Assembly (NCBI RefSeq): GCF_900217795.1
Contig: NZ_OBMQ01000011.1
Coordinates: forward strand, 1-64,000
DNA: 64,000 nt
Direction of reading: 5' to 3'
DNA from: Ureibacillus xyleni
GTDB lineage: Bacteria; Bacillota; Bacilli; Bacillales_A; Planococcaceae
How positions within the stretch are numbered: the stretch's first letter is position 1; each line of letters starts with the position of its first letter. The notes under the pieces are model-generated. The model made no database searches. It was not told the origin of the DNA and saw only the letters and a list, made by a program, of their open reading frames with translations. Position numbers and translations under genes: made by a program. Positions 44,175 to 53,189 of this stretch are shown here, piece by piece.

Positions 44175-44993
44175 TTATTTTTTTACTGCCATTTCGGATA
44201 AGATTGACGTCACCATATGCATGGAATCCCATTCGCCAAAAGATAGCTTGGTAATAGGATACTTACGCTTAAATAGTTCATCATGAATCTGTTGTGGATT
44301 TTGGCCATCGCTAAATAGACGAAGGACTTGGTGCTGTAGATCTAAAAGATACTCTCGCTTACGTTCTAGCATTTTCCTGCCATTTGAAACGAAACCAGCA
44401 TGGCAACAATACATTTCGTCAAAATCATAGGTTAGTACTTTTTCAATCGAACGAATGATGGTCGGAATGCTTTCGTTTCTTAAAATTAGCTTAGTTTTTG
44501 GTTGAACAAACAAATCCCCTGTAAAAAGCTGCCCTGACGAACGATTTAGTAAAACAACATGGTCTTCTGCATGGCCGGGCGTTTCAATGACATCCCATGT
44601 TCCGGTGCGGGAAGTGACGGTTGAATCCAAACTTACAGCATGAAACGGTTTTCGCTTCCCCCAAAACAATTTTCGATACAATGGATAGTGTGCATGCTTC
44701 TCACATTCTTCCACAGACATTTTATTAATGAAAATCGGGATGGACCGATGTTGTTCGATGATGGACGCACATCCAGTATGATCTTCGTGATGATGTGTAA
44801 TGATAACTTGTTCATAATCGCTTTCCAATAAAAAAGGAGTTAACTGTTTAGCAAGTGACCGTGGACCTGTATCGATTAACAATCCATCGACAACGAAACA
44901 ATAAACATTCATTGATACTTTATTTAAAGAGACTTTTCCATTTGCGAATGTGACTCCATTTACATTACCAAACTCAATACTTCTCTTAATCAT
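44175..44993 (-). CDS. metallo-beta-lactamase-fold hydrolase
   Basis: 272 residues. The zinc motif THHHEDHTGCA (HxHxDH-like), ETPGHAEDHVVLL, and FTGDLFV supply the usual ligands, with a last His in MYCCHAGFVSNGRK. The rest of the protein after about 200 is helical (KREYLLDLQHQVLRLFSDGQ). Family members hydrolyse lactones, thioesters or nucleic acids; here the substrate cannot be predicted. The ATG at 44993 lies nine bases from AAGGGGTG; the longer in-frame start lies within that site. It is followed by the MITE and appears monocistronic. Confidence 0.85.
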   Translation of the reverse strand: MIKRSIEFGNVNGVTFANGKVSLNKVSMNVYCFVVDGLLIDTGPRSLAKQLTPFLLESDYEQVIITHHHEDHTGCASIIEQHRSIPIFINKMSVEECEKHAHYPLYRKLFWGKRKPFHAVSLDSTVTSRTGTWDVIETPGHAEDHVVLLNRSSGQLFTGDLFVQPKTKLILRNESIPTIIRSIEKVLTYDFDEMYCCHAGFVSNGRKMLERKREYLLDLQHQVLRLFSDGQNPQQIHDELFKRKYPITKLSFGEWDSMHMVTSILSEMAVKK

Positions 44994-45090
44994 CAACACT
45001 AACACCCCTTTCAAAAAATGAGTGACTATTCATTCATAAACGAAAATGAAATGAAACGTATAATTTTTCTTATACGTTTCATTTTTTCAT

Positions 45091-45897
45091 CTATTTATTA
45101 TCCCCTGTTTCAACCTCATAATGATTTATCCAATCACTGAAGCTACCTACATACAATTTTAAGTTTTTATATCCAGCGTCGGCTAAAATTGCGTACAGTG
45201 GCGATGCAGTGACGCCGGAACCACAATAAACAACCACGTCATCCGATTTATCTACAACATTTAGTAACTCATCATTAAAATGTAAAGATGCACCCTCTTT
45301 TAACTGTTCCCAATCAAAATTAATAGCAGTTGGAATATGACCTGCTACTTTGTCGATTGTTTCATGTTCGCCTCGGTAGCGAATTGCAGCACGCGCATCT
45401 AGGAGTTTTGCATGAATTACACCATCCACGATATTTTTCACGTGTTGTCGATTTACGTAAATTGCATCATTCCATTCGACAGTTAAAGTTGACGATTGGA
45501 ATGTTGGTTCTTCGCTTGAAACAGTAAACCCAGCCTCTTTTAAAGCTGTGAATCCACCATTTACGATATAAACTTTTGGGAAGTTGGCGTATTTTAACAT
45601 CCACCAAGCACGAGCTGCAAATGGTGCCCCGCCTTGATCATATACATAAATCGTGTCTTCGTAAGTTAAACCAGATTGCTGGAACAATTGTTGCAACTGA
45701 AGCTTAGAAGGCATCGGGTGTCTGCCTTCTGTACTCGATAAATCGGATAAATCCTTTTCTAAATCCCAATAAATGCTACCATCAATATGCTCTAATTGAT
45801 ATTGTTCGCGTCCCCACTCTTTGTCTTGTAGATTAAAGCGAGTATCAATAAATCGTCCAATTTTTACATCAGTAGCTTCGACAAATACATTCCCCAA
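45091..45897 (-). CDS. rhodanese-type sulfurtransferase
   Basis: 268 residues with two rhodanese domains. The N-terminal inactive domain contains EHIDGSIYWDLEKDLSDL and YVYDQGGAPFAARAWWMLKY; the C-terminal one carries the active-site loop VYCGSGVTASPLYAIL with the catalytic Cys, followed by KLYVGSFSDWI. The CGSGVTA loop is of the 3-mercaptopyruvate sulfurtransferase (SseA) type and not thiosulfate rhodanese. Initiation is at TTG, seven bases after GGGGG in the end of the dynamin gene, three bases from its stop, so the two genes are transcribed together. Confidence 0.88.
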   Translation of the reverse strand: MGNVFVEATDVKIGRFIDTRFNLQDKEWGREQYQLEHIDGSIYWDLEKDLSDLSSTEGRHPMPSKLQLQQLFQQSGLTYEDTIYVYDQGGAPFAARAWWMLKYANFPKVYIVNGGFTALKEAGFTVSSEEPTFQSSTLTVEWNDAIYVNRQHVKNIVDGVIHAKLLDARAAIRYRGEHETIDKVAGHIPTAINFDWEQLKEGASLHFNDELLNVVDKSDDVVVYCGSGVTASPLYAILADAGYKNLKLYVGSFSDWINHYEVETGDNK

Positions 45898-45900
45898 ATA

Positions 45901-48900
45901 CTATACCCCCGTTTTTTGTAAGTCTGCATAAATAGATTTCCAAGTTTCTAATCTGCTTTCTTCTTGAAGTAATAGTCTTTCTGTCTCGATTTGGTTCATT
46001 GCTTGGTTAGAAATGTGCTCATTTAAACGATTTGCTTCGTTTTGTATAAAGTTCGTTGCCCATTTCAACAATTCCTCTTTTTCTTTTTCAACATAGCTTT
46101 GAGCATCTGGCTTCGTTAATTCTTCTAACGCTGCTTTTAAGTTTTCTTTCTCATTTTTTTCAAAGAAAGCTTTTGCGTTTTTAAAATAAGATTTCACCGT
46201 TGCATATTTAGTAAAGTCTGCAAACGGTCCATCGAAACTTAATAAATCCGGCTCATCCGGCTCGTAAGCAATAAATGAGAAACTATTATTTAATTCTTTT
46301 AGTCCGCGAACTTCATCTTTAAAACGTTCGATAATTTTCTTTTGAATAAACTGAACTAAACGGAAGTTCGTCACTCGCAATTCTTGTGCAAAGTCAAACT
46401 TCAATGCACTTAACGTCTCTTTTAATGCTGTTTCTAACGCATTTTGTACAGGCATAGACGCAAATGTCGATGGGTTATAACTTTCTCTGAAGAAATCAGG
46501 ATAACGATAATACACACGTTGCATTAAGTAGTACAGCAATTCATCTAATTCTTGTTTCAGGTCACTTTCAATCATATGTGTTGATGCTGAACTATACGTA
46601 TTTCGAACATATTGTTCTAATTTCGCAAGTTCTTCTAAACGCTCATCTTTACGCTTTAAGTTATCTTCTGTTTGCGTAATTAGATCTGAGAAACGGTGAT
46701 GTGTTTTTTCAACTTCTTCATGTAATGCTTGAATCGCAATCGCCGTTAATTCTTCATTTAAGAAATGATGGAATGCCTGTTCAAAGTCGTGCATACCTGA
46801 TGCGTGTTCTTGTTGTTCTACTTTTTCACGAAGCGCTAATAAACTTGATACGCCAAATAGTTTCGGGAAACGGATACCAAAGCGCTGTAGTTCATTGCGT
46901 ACATAACTTTTCACTTCTTCTTCTTCATCTTTTGTAGAAGCTAAATCAATAGCGTTTACAACGAAGAACATTTTATCTAGTTCGAACGCATCTTTTACAC
47001 GACCTAATTGAATTAAGAATTCTCTATCGGCTTTTGCAAAGGCATGGTTGTAATACGTAATAAATAAAATGGCATCAGCGTTTCGAATATAGTCAAAGGC
47101 AACACCAGTATGACGGGCGTTAATAGAGTCTGCCCCTGGAGTATCTACTAACGTAACACCCATTCTTGTTAAAGGACTATCATAGTAGAAATCAATATTA
47201 TCGACAAAACATGAACGATTTTCTTCCGCAACAAATTTTTCAAACTCTGAGCGGTTAACACGTAACGTTTCCCCTAGTTTTGATTCATATGTTGGGAATC
47301 CTTGAGCAAAGGCACGAATAAATGATTTATGAACATTTAAACGCTCATCTGTTAATTGAACTTTAAGCCCCTCTTCAGCTCGCGTATATGCTTCTTGTAG
47401 CGTATTAATTTTTAGACCAATTGCTTCATAAGAAAACTTAATGTCCTCTAACAATTGCTGTGCTGTTTTTAATTGAACGTCCGCTGTTTCGTGTGGATGC
47501 TCATCTGTTACAGGTCGGATTTTGTTAATGGCAGCAGTAGTCGGGTTTGGTGAAACAGGTAACACTTTTGAACCCATTAACGCATTAGAGAAACTTGATT
47601 TACCAGCACTAAACGCACCAAACAAAGCAATGGTGAAATCTTTTTGTTGTAGTCGTTCTACTTTCTTCATCAAGAAGCTTGCCACTTCTTCAAATCCATT
47701 GACTTTATTCACTGCATTCGCTGTTCTAATAGCAGCTTGAATAACGTCATCACCCTTCACATTAAAGGAAGAAGCAGTTTGTTGTTCTTCAACTATTTCT
47801 TCTACTTTTTCTTCTTTTGGCGCTAACATCGCTGGGTCAAATGGTCGAATTTCTTTTAATGATTGTTCGAAAGCATCGTGCCAATATTTCTCTTGCGTTT
47901 TTGCTCCATTACGAACATCTCTTGTTGTTAAAGTAATCTCTTTTTCAGCAATCTGTTTTCGTTCGTCTAACGTCATGATTGATTTGATTGCTGTAATTTT
48001 TCCCGATAAAGCATTCAACTTCGCCATTACAGGTGCTGATAATGTCGTTGCGGCATTTTCAAGGACCGTTGCTTGACCAGCCTTCCATTCATCCGTTGCT
48101 TCGATAAAATAGCGTTTTGTTGCTTCTGCTACTCGGTTGGCGAAATTAAGCAATGCATCCCCTGTCGCAAGGGAATCTGCCTTTACTTGATCTTCAATAA
48201 GTGAAAACGGAACATCAAACTGCATGGCATCGATTTGTGCGGCATTTTCATCCTTTAATACCCCAACATCTCTTAAGGATTGTTTCATTAAATTTTTCAA
48301 ATGCCCGATAATTTGAGATTGCAAAATCGTTTTATATTGTTCATACACATCTTGAATACGTCTATTTTTCTCTTCTTCTGTTTTCTTCTTCGCAGAGAAA
48401 AGACCGCCTACTTTAAACCCTGGTTGCTTACTTTCAAGGTAAAGTCGTAGTTTTTCACGGAAGTCAGCTGGAATAATCGCAGCGTTCGCTAATAGCTCTT
48501 TTCGTTTTTCCTTAAATGACTCTTCCCAGTTTTCCATTGAGAATAAGTTTGTTTGTAATTTTAGTTTTTCATATTGGTCTAATAGGTCTTGACGGTTTTC
48601 CCACTCGTCATCACTCAGAACATTTTCATATTCGGCAAATAAATTATTTTTTTCTTCCTCTAAATAAGCCAAATGTTCACTTTGTAATTTCTTTAACGTG
48701 TTTTCAGCCGTTAAAATTAATTGTTCCTGCCAATCGTTCATCGAGTCCATTACAATCTTTTTCACCGTTGTAAAATCATTGTGAGGGTGATCAAACTCTC
48801 TTAAAGACGTAAAGAAGATGCCTTTTGGTTCTACTCCCCACGCTGCAAAGGATTGATGTACAGATTGTTTGAATTGTTCGAAAGATAACTCTTGCTCTTT

Positions 48901-49521
48901 ATGCTTATCAATCTGGTTAACAATTAAATAAACGTTTGGATTATACTTCATTAATTGTTTCGTAAATTGGAAGTTTAGTTCAGATTGGACATGGTTGTAG
49001 TCCATTGTATAAAATACGACATCTGCAATATGAAGGGCAGATTCTGTCGACATCGCATGAGCATCATCTGTTGAATCCACACCTGGCGTATCCATTACTG
49101 TTACTCCAAATGGTAGAGTTGAAGCTTTGTGACCGATTTCAATTTGTGATACCAGTTGCCCATTTTTACTAAGCTCTTTTACAGTTTTGAAATCATACCC
49201 TGCTTCAAATTTTACCGGCTTGTCATGATGCATATAAACAATTGCAAAGTCTTCTTCAGATTTATGTACCTTTACGATGTTTGCGCTCGTAGGAATTGGA
49301 CTAGCTGCTAAAATGTCTTCTCCAGATAACGCATTGATCATACTCGATTTGCCTGCAGAGAAGTGTCCAGCAAAACCAATGACATATTCTTTTTGCAAAA
49401 GTTTTCGCGCAAATAAATGAAGCTTCTCCATACGTTCTGTATCTTCATTATTTTTATAGATTATGTATTGAACAGCGGATTGCTGTAATAATTGTTGCAA
49501 TTTTTCATCAAAAGAACTCAT
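45901..49521 (-). CDS. dynA: DynA, double-headed dynamin-like GTPase
   Basis: 1206 residues made of two dynamin modules in tandem, as in B. subtilis DynA/YpbR (about 1193). The first P-loop GFAGHFSAGKSSMINAL is at about 49-65 with DTPGVDS and NQID further on; the second, LFGAFSAGKSSFSNALMG, is at about 630-645 with DTPGAD and VNAIDLAS. Long coiled-coil helices follow each GTPase (EEEKNNLFAEYENVLSDD; EKTHHRFSDLITQTEDN). DynA tethers and fuses membranes and helps cells survive membrane damage and phage attack. The ATG at 49521 lies 12 bases from AAAGGGG; a longer frame lacks a site. It is followed by the sulfurtransferase gene. Confidence 0.94.
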   Translation of the reverse strand: MSSFDEKLQQLLQQSAVQYIIYKNNEDTERMEKLHLFARKLLQKEYVIGFAGHFSAGKSSMINALSGEDILAASPIPTSANIVKVHKSEEDFAIVYMHHDKPVKFEAGYDFKTVKELSKNGQLVSQIEIGHKASTLPFGVTVMDTPGVDSTDDAHAMSTESALHIADVVFYTMDYNHVQSELNFQFTKQLMKYNPNVYLIVNQIDKHKEQELSFEQFKQSVHQSFAAWGVEPKGIFFTSLREFDHPHNDFTTVKKIVMDSMNDWQEQLILTAENTLKKLQSEHLAYLEEEKNNLFAEYENVLSDDEWENRQDLLDQYEKLKLQTNLFSMENWEESFKEKRKELLANAAIIPADFREKLRLYLESKQPGFKVGGLFSAKKKTEEEKNRRIQDVYEQYKTILQSQIIGHLKNLMKQSLRDVGVLKDENAAQIDAMQFDVPFSLIEDQVKADSLATGDALLNFANRVAEATKRYFIEATDEWKAGQATVLENAATTLSAPVMAKLNALSGKITAIKSIMTLDERKQIAEKEITLTTRDVRNGAKTQEKYWHDAFEQSLKEIRPFDPAMLAPKEEKVEEIVEEQQTASSFNVKGDDVIQAAIRTANAVNKVNGFEEVASFLMKKVERLQQKDFTIALFGAFSAGKSSFSNALMGSKVLPVSPNPTTAAINKIRPVTDEHPHETADVQLKTAQQLLEDIKFSYEAIGLKINTLQEAYTRAEEGLKVQLTDERLNVHKSFIRAFAQGFPTYESKLGETLRVNRSEFEKFVAEENRSCFVDNIDFYYDSPLTRMGVTLVDTPGADSINARHTGVAFDYIRNADAILFITYYNHAFAKADREFLIQLGRVKDAFELDKMFFVVNAIDLASTKDEEEEVKSYVRNELQRFGIRFPKLFGVSSLLALREKVEQQEHASGMHDFEQAFHHFLNEELTAIAIQALHEEVEKTHHRFSDLITQTEDNLKRKDERLEELAKLEQYVRNTYSSASTHMIESDLKQELDELLYYLMQRVYYRYPDFFRESYNPSTFASMPVQNALETALKETLSALKFDFAQELRVTNFRLVQFIQKKIIERFKDEVRGLKELNNSFSFIAYEPDEPDLLSFDGPFADFTKYATVKSYFKNAKAFFEKNEKENLKAALEELTKPDAQSYVEKEKEELLKWATNFIQNEANRLNEHISNQAMNQIETERLLLQEESRLETWKSIYADLQKTGV

Positions 49522-49696
49522 AAAAAAACTATACCCCTTTTGTCTCATTCTTGTCACAATTATATACTACCATGATTAGTAGTCAAATCGACGAAAAAAT
49601 AAGAATTAAAGGGAAATATTTTTATTTTTGTCTAATAGGATAAATTCATCGGGGATTTTGTAGAAATATGTTTGAATTGAGTGTGTGGGAAAAAAA

Positions 49697-49780
49697 CTAT
49701 GACTTACTTGTTTTCTTTAAAACATAGGTACCAATTCCTGCATATATGACTAATGTCGCACCTACGAAAACATAAACCAT
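49697..49780 (-). CDS. 27-residue membrane microprotein, Fur-controlled
   Basis: ATG at 49780 reads MVYVFVGATLVIYAGIGTYV then LKKTSKS and stop. It is one hydrophobic helix with a positive C-terminal tail, so a single-span membrane peptide. AAAGGGG lies eight bases before the start, inside a well-formed transcript leader: an 18-base-spaced TTGACG/TATAAT promoter and a Fur box lie directly upstream. The frame is too short for ordinary gene calling, but all expression signals are in place. Its partner and role are unknown; a small accessory subunit of an iron or respiratory membrane protein is a guess. Confidence 0.7.
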   Translation of the reverse strand: MVYVFVGATLVIYAGIGTYVLKKTSKS

Positions 49781-49801
49781 TTCCTATACCCCTTTCTAGA
49801 A

Positions 49802-49849
49802 TGAGAATCATTTTCATTTATTATATGAAAAAAGTTGAAATACCGTCAA
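49802..49849 (-). promoter_or_regulatory. sigma-A promoter with Fur box
   Basis: On the minus strand, TTGACG (49844-49849) and TATAAT (49820-49825) are 18 bases apart. Immediately downstream lies TGAAAATGATTCTCA (49802-49816), which matches the 7-1-7 Fur consensus TGATAATNATTATCA at 12 of 14 defined positions. It covers the expected start point, the classical place for iron-dependent repression. Confidence 0.8.
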
Positions 49850-49928
49850 GTCATTTTAATATTTTTTATATACGAATATGCTAAATAAATGGTAAGATGG
49901 AAAAAAGTCAAAAAAAGGGTGTATTTAA

Positions 49929-50381
49929 TTGAATAATTCGAAACATATTCAGACAATTTTGAATGGGTCTATGCACTCATTAAAATCGATTCTTCCTTCA
50001 TCGATTAGCTTCCAATCCCCTTCAATTTTGTCAGAACCATACATACAAAAGGAAATGGGCGTTTTAATTGGTTTATTAGGAGATATTAAAGGGAGAGTTA
50101 TTATCGATAGTACTTCTGATGTATTTAGTGCAATTGGAGCACAAATGTTTGGAATGCCTCTTGAAGGTGAAATGTTAGAATCATTTACTGGGGAATTTGG
50201 GAACATGTTCGCAGGAAACTTATGTACACATGTAGGCACAGAAGCGTTAAATATTGATATTACGCCCCCAACGGTAATGGTTGGTAATACAAAATTATTC
50301 GGTTTTGAAAAAGCGTTTAGACTACCTACAACGATCGAAAATGTAGGAATACTTACAATACTATTTACCATTGACGAATAA
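49929..50381 (+). CDS. cheX: CheX-like CheY-P phosphatase
   Basis: 150 residues of the CheC/CheX/FliY fold. LLGDIKGRVIIDSTSDVFSA and MFGMPLEGEMLESFTGEFGN are the beta and helix elements, and the conserved E-xx-N helix appears once as GEFGNMFAGNL, the CheX pattern. CheX removes phosphate from CheY and so resets the flagellar switch in the cytosol. Initiation is at TTG, six bases after AAGGGTGT. No other chemotaxis gene is in the window, so it works from a distance from the main locus. Confidence 0.85.
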   Translation: MNNSKHIQTILNGSMHSLKSILPSSISFQSPSILSEPYIQKEMGVLIGLLGDIKGRVIIDSTSDVFSAIGAQMFGMPLEGEMLESFTGEFGNMFAGNLCTHVGTEALNIDITPPTVMVGNTKLFGFEKAFRLPTTIENVGILTILFTIDE

Positions 50382-50414
50382 TGTAGATAAATATTTTATT
50401 AAAATAGCTACTTT

Positions 50415-50447
50415 AACACACTATAATCTGACATTAGTGTGTTTTTT
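50415..50447 (+). terminator. terminator of cheX
   Basis: AACACACTA pairs with TAGTGTGTT, followed by TTTTTT (with one G). Confidence 0.8.
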
Positions 50448-50503
50448 GTTATTTATTAATAATTTTTACCTTTCACATTAAATTCACATTTCGGTATTCT
50501 AGG

Positions 50504-50546
50504 TGTGATTTTTCTCACATCATGAAAAATTGATTTTTTATATGAT
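50504..50546 (+). promoter_or_regulatory. Fnr-type activator site and -10 box of the ba3 oxidase operon
   Basis: TGTGATTTTTCTCACA (50504-50519) is a perfect TGTGA-N6-TCACA box, the Fnr/CRP consensus. TATGAT lies at 50541-50546, putting the start point at about 50553 and the centre of the box at -41.5, the exact position of a class II activator site. No good -35 is present, as expected for an activated promoter. Confidence 0.75.
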
Positions 50547-50589
50547 GAGTTCGTGAAATAATATTTTTCGAAATTAGGAGGGAGAGTCA

Positions 50590-50712
50590 ATGGGGAAAAA
50601 TAATAAGTCCAACGATAATTTAAAAGGAACTCTTTACGCTACGTTTGGCGTCGGAATTTTCACAATTATCTTATGGCTACTTTGTTTCAATTTATTTATG
50701 GACCGCTTTTAA
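50590..50712 (+). CDS. cytochrome ba3 oxidase subunit IIa (small subunit)
   Basis: 40 residues beginning MGKNNKSNDNLKGTLYATFG and then one hydrophobic helix, IFTIILWLLCFNLFM. This is the form of the subunit-IIa peptide of ba3-type oxidases (CbaD-like), a single helix that fills the missing first span of the shortened subunit II. AGGAGGGAGAG precedes the ATG, and the next gene of the oxidase begins 31 bases downstream, so it is the first gene of the operon. It is too short for routine gene finders. Confidence 0.85.
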   Translation: MGKNNKSNDNLKGTLYATFGVGIFTIILWLLCFNLFMDRF

Positions 50713-50743
50713 AAGATTTATATATTAGATTAGGAGGATCAAC

Positions 50744-51244
50744 ATGCACATACACAAGTATGAAAAATGGTGGCTAACATTTGGGGCAGCCATGCTTATC
50801 GCCTTTCTTGTTATTGTTGGTGTGAGCGCTTTTCACGGCGGAACTCATCCAAATAACTCAAAATGGACAATTAATTATGAAAAAGTAGATGAAATTGCAC
50901 CTTTCGACAACCCTGGTGTACATAAGGTTGAAGGTAAAGATTGGGATTATGAGGTTGTTCTAGTTGCTTCTGCATTTAGTTATAACCCAATGGAAATTGA
51001 AATTCCTGTTGGTTCAAAGGTTCGATTCATCGCTACAACAAAAGACGTGATTCATGGCTTTGAGGTTGCAGGAACAAATATTAACTTCATGTTAGAACCT
51101 GGATATGTATCAGAAAAAATTACAACGGTCGATAAAGTCGGCGAATATGTAATCGTATGTAATGAATATTGCGGTACAGGTCACGCAATGATGTATTCTA
51201 CACTAAAGGTGGTGGACGCAGATGACAACAGCAACAGTCACTAA
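50744..51244 (+). CDS. cbaB: ba3-type cytochrome c oxidase subunit II
   Basis: 166 residues: one N-terminal membrane span (about 10-30, WLTFGAAMLIAFLVIVGVSA) and an extracytoplasmic cupredoxin domain. The CuA site is complete: His in DVIHGFEVAG, then CNEYCGTGHAMMY with both Cys, the Glu, His and Met. It accepts electrons from cytochrome c and passes them to subunit I. There is only one span, where aa3-type subunit II has two. The ATG follows TTAGGAGG. The end overlaps the subunit I start by 23 bases. Confidence 0.92.
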   Translation: MHIHKYEKWWLTFGAAMLIAFLVIVGVSAFHGGTHPNNSKWTINYEKVDEIAPFDNPGVHKVEGKDWDYEVVLVASAFSYNPMEIEIPVGSKVRFIATTKDVIHGFEVAGTNINFMLEPGYVSEKITTVDKVGEYVIVCNEYCGTGHAMMYSTLKVVDADDNSNSH

Positions 51245-52931
51245 GGAAATAAAAAATAAAAACAGTAGTAAAGAAAATACGACAACAAAAGAATTCACTA
51301 AAGTTGATCGTCGAGACGCGAAACTTGCACTAGCCCATATTTATGTAGCATTTATCGCATTATTATTAGGTGGTTTAGCCGGTTTACTGCAAGTATTTGT
51401 TCGTTCTGGTCAATTTACACTCCCTGCAGGAATTAACTATTATCAAATCTTAACAGTTCACGGCGTATTATTAGGACTTATATTAACAACCTACTTTATT
51501 TTAGGCTTCCAAACAGCCGCAATAAGCCGTACTTCAGGTCCACTTTCTAATAAACAACGCACAATTGGTTGGGTTGGTTTCTGGATTATGACAATTGGTA
51601 CTGCAGCTGCAGCAATAATGGTCTTATTAAATGAAGCATCTGTTTTATATACTTTCTATGCACCATTACAAGCACACTGGATTTATTATTTAGGTTTAGC
51701 ATTAGTCGTAGTTGGTTCATGGACAGTATCATTATCACAAGGTTTACGTTACATTCAATGGCGTAAAGAAAATAAAGGAAAAACTTCTCCACTTTTATCA
51801 TTTATGGTTGTTGTAAATAATCTTATGTGGTTTGTCTGCACACTAGGTGTAGCTGCTGAAGTATTATTCCAATTATTACCATGGTCATTAGGTCTTGTTG
51901 AGCGTGTCGATGTATTATTATCACGTACATTATTCTGGTATTTCGGTCACGCACTTGTTTACTTCTGGTTATTACCAGCATATATGATTTGGTATACAGT
52001 TCTACCTAAAATCATCGGCGCTAAAATTTTCTCAGATTCATTAGCACGTTTAGCATTTATGTTGTTTTTACTTTTCTCAATCCCAGTAGGTGTTCACCAC
52101 CAATTAACAGAGCCAGGGATTGATGGATTCTGGAAGTTCTTACAAGTTGTCTTAACATTCTTTGTAGTCGTTCCGTCGCTATTAACTGCATTTTCTATGT
52201 TTGCTACATTTGAGATGCGTGGTCGCGAACTTGGTGGAAAAGGTTTATTTGGTTGGTTCAAAAAGTTACCTTGGAAAGATAGCCGTTTCTTATTACCATT
52301 TATCGGTATGGTTGCATTCATCCCTGGTGGTGCAGGTGGTATTGTTAATGCTTCATACCAAATGAATGAATTAATCCACAACACAATTTGGGTAACAGGG
52401 CATTTCCATTTAACGGTTGCAACTACTGTAGTGTTAACATATTTTGGTGCAGCATTCTGGTTAATTCCACATTTAACTGGACGTGTTCTAACTAAAAAAA
52501 TGAATGATTTAGCTGTAACATCAGGTATTATGTGGACGGTTGGTATGTTCATTATGTCTAGTGCTATGCATATTGCCGGATTGCTTGGAGCTCCACGTCG
52601 TTCAGAATACTCAACTTATGGTGGGTCTGAACAAGCAGCAGAATGGATTCCATACCAAATCGCACAAGCGGTTGGTGGTACGATTTTATTCATTACGATT
52701 TTATTAATAATCGGTATCGTAATAAACTTAATTTGGTTTGCGCCAAAAGGAGAAGAAGAGTTCCCTCTTGCCGAACTTGCTCATGGTGCAGAAAAAACAC
52801 CAGCGATTCTTGAGAACTTTAAATTATGGGGTGTAATTTTGGTAGCCCTAATTCTTATTGCTTACACTTTCCCAATCTTTGATATTATAAATAATTCTCC
52901 ACTTGGATCAACTGGTTATAAATTCTGGTAG
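51222..52931 (+). CDS. cbaA: ba3-type cytochrome c oxidase subunit I
   Basis: 569 residues with about 13 membrane spans. Haem and copper ligands are visible: HGVLLGLILTTYF (low-spin haem His), WYFGHALVYFWLLPAY (Cu-B His and cross-linked Tyr), IPVGVHHQLTEPG (two Cu-B His) and VTGHFHLTVATT (both haem His). The family is the B-type, low-K-channel haem-copper oxidase class, which works at low oxygen. It reduces oxygen to water at the membrane. The ATG lies inside the subunit II gene behind GGTGG. The Fnr box in front of the operon fits induction under oxygen limitation. Confidence 0.93.
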   Translation: MTTATVTKEIKNKNSSKENTTTKEFTKVDRRDAKLALAHIYVAFIALLLGGLAGLLQVFVRSGQFTLPAGINYYQILTVHGVLLGLILTTYFILGFQTAAISRTSGPLSNKQRTIGWVGFWIMTIGTAAAAIMVLLNEASVLYTFYAPLQAHWIYYLGLALVVVGSWTVSLSQGLRYIQWRKENKGKTSPLLSFMVVVNNLMWFVCTLGVAAEVLFQLLPWSLGLVERVDVLLSRTLFWYFGHALVYFWLLPAYMIWYTVLPKIIGAKIFSDSLARLAFMLFLLFSIPVGVHHQLTEPGIDGFWKFLQVVLTFFVVVPSLLTAFSMFATFEMRGRELGGKGLFGWFKKLPWKDSRFLLPFIGMVAFIPGGAGGIVNASYQMNELIHNTIWVTGHFHLTVATTVVLTYFGAAFWLIPHLTGRVLTKKMNDLAVTSGIMWTVGMFIMSSAMHIAGLLGAPRRSEYSTYGGSEQAAEWIPYQIAQAVGGTILFITILLIIGIVINLIWFAPKGEEEFPLAELAHGAEKTPAILENFKLWGVILVALILIAYTFPIFDIINNSPLGSTGYKFW

Positions 52932-52939
52932 ATACTCCA

Positions 52940-52981
52940 ACCTTCCTGAACGAATCTAATGTCGTTTGGGGAGGTTTTTAT
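52940..52981 (+). terminator. probable terminator of the oxidase operon
   Basis: AACCTTCC can pair with GGGGAGGTT (G-T pairs included), followed by TTTTTATTTC. Confidence 0.6.
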
Positions 52982-53155
52982 TTCTTTCCTGTAATACCAA
53001 TTTTGCAACACAAAGTCAATTTTAGAATAAGATGCATAATTTTTCAATGAAATTTACTATTTTAAAAGATACTTATTACATACTGCTTTTATCCAATTTT
53101 GAATTCTATTAATTCATTAATATTTTTCCATTTAACCACTCAAATTTTATATACA

Positions 53156-53189
53156 AAAAAAATAAAACGATCTGCCTACACAGACCGTT
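53156..53189 (-). terminator. terminator of the ABC/acyl-CoA operon
   Basis: AACGGTCTG pairs with CAGATCGTT (one G-T) around the end of the ligase gene and is followed by TTATTTTTTTT on the minus strand. Confidence 0.75.
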
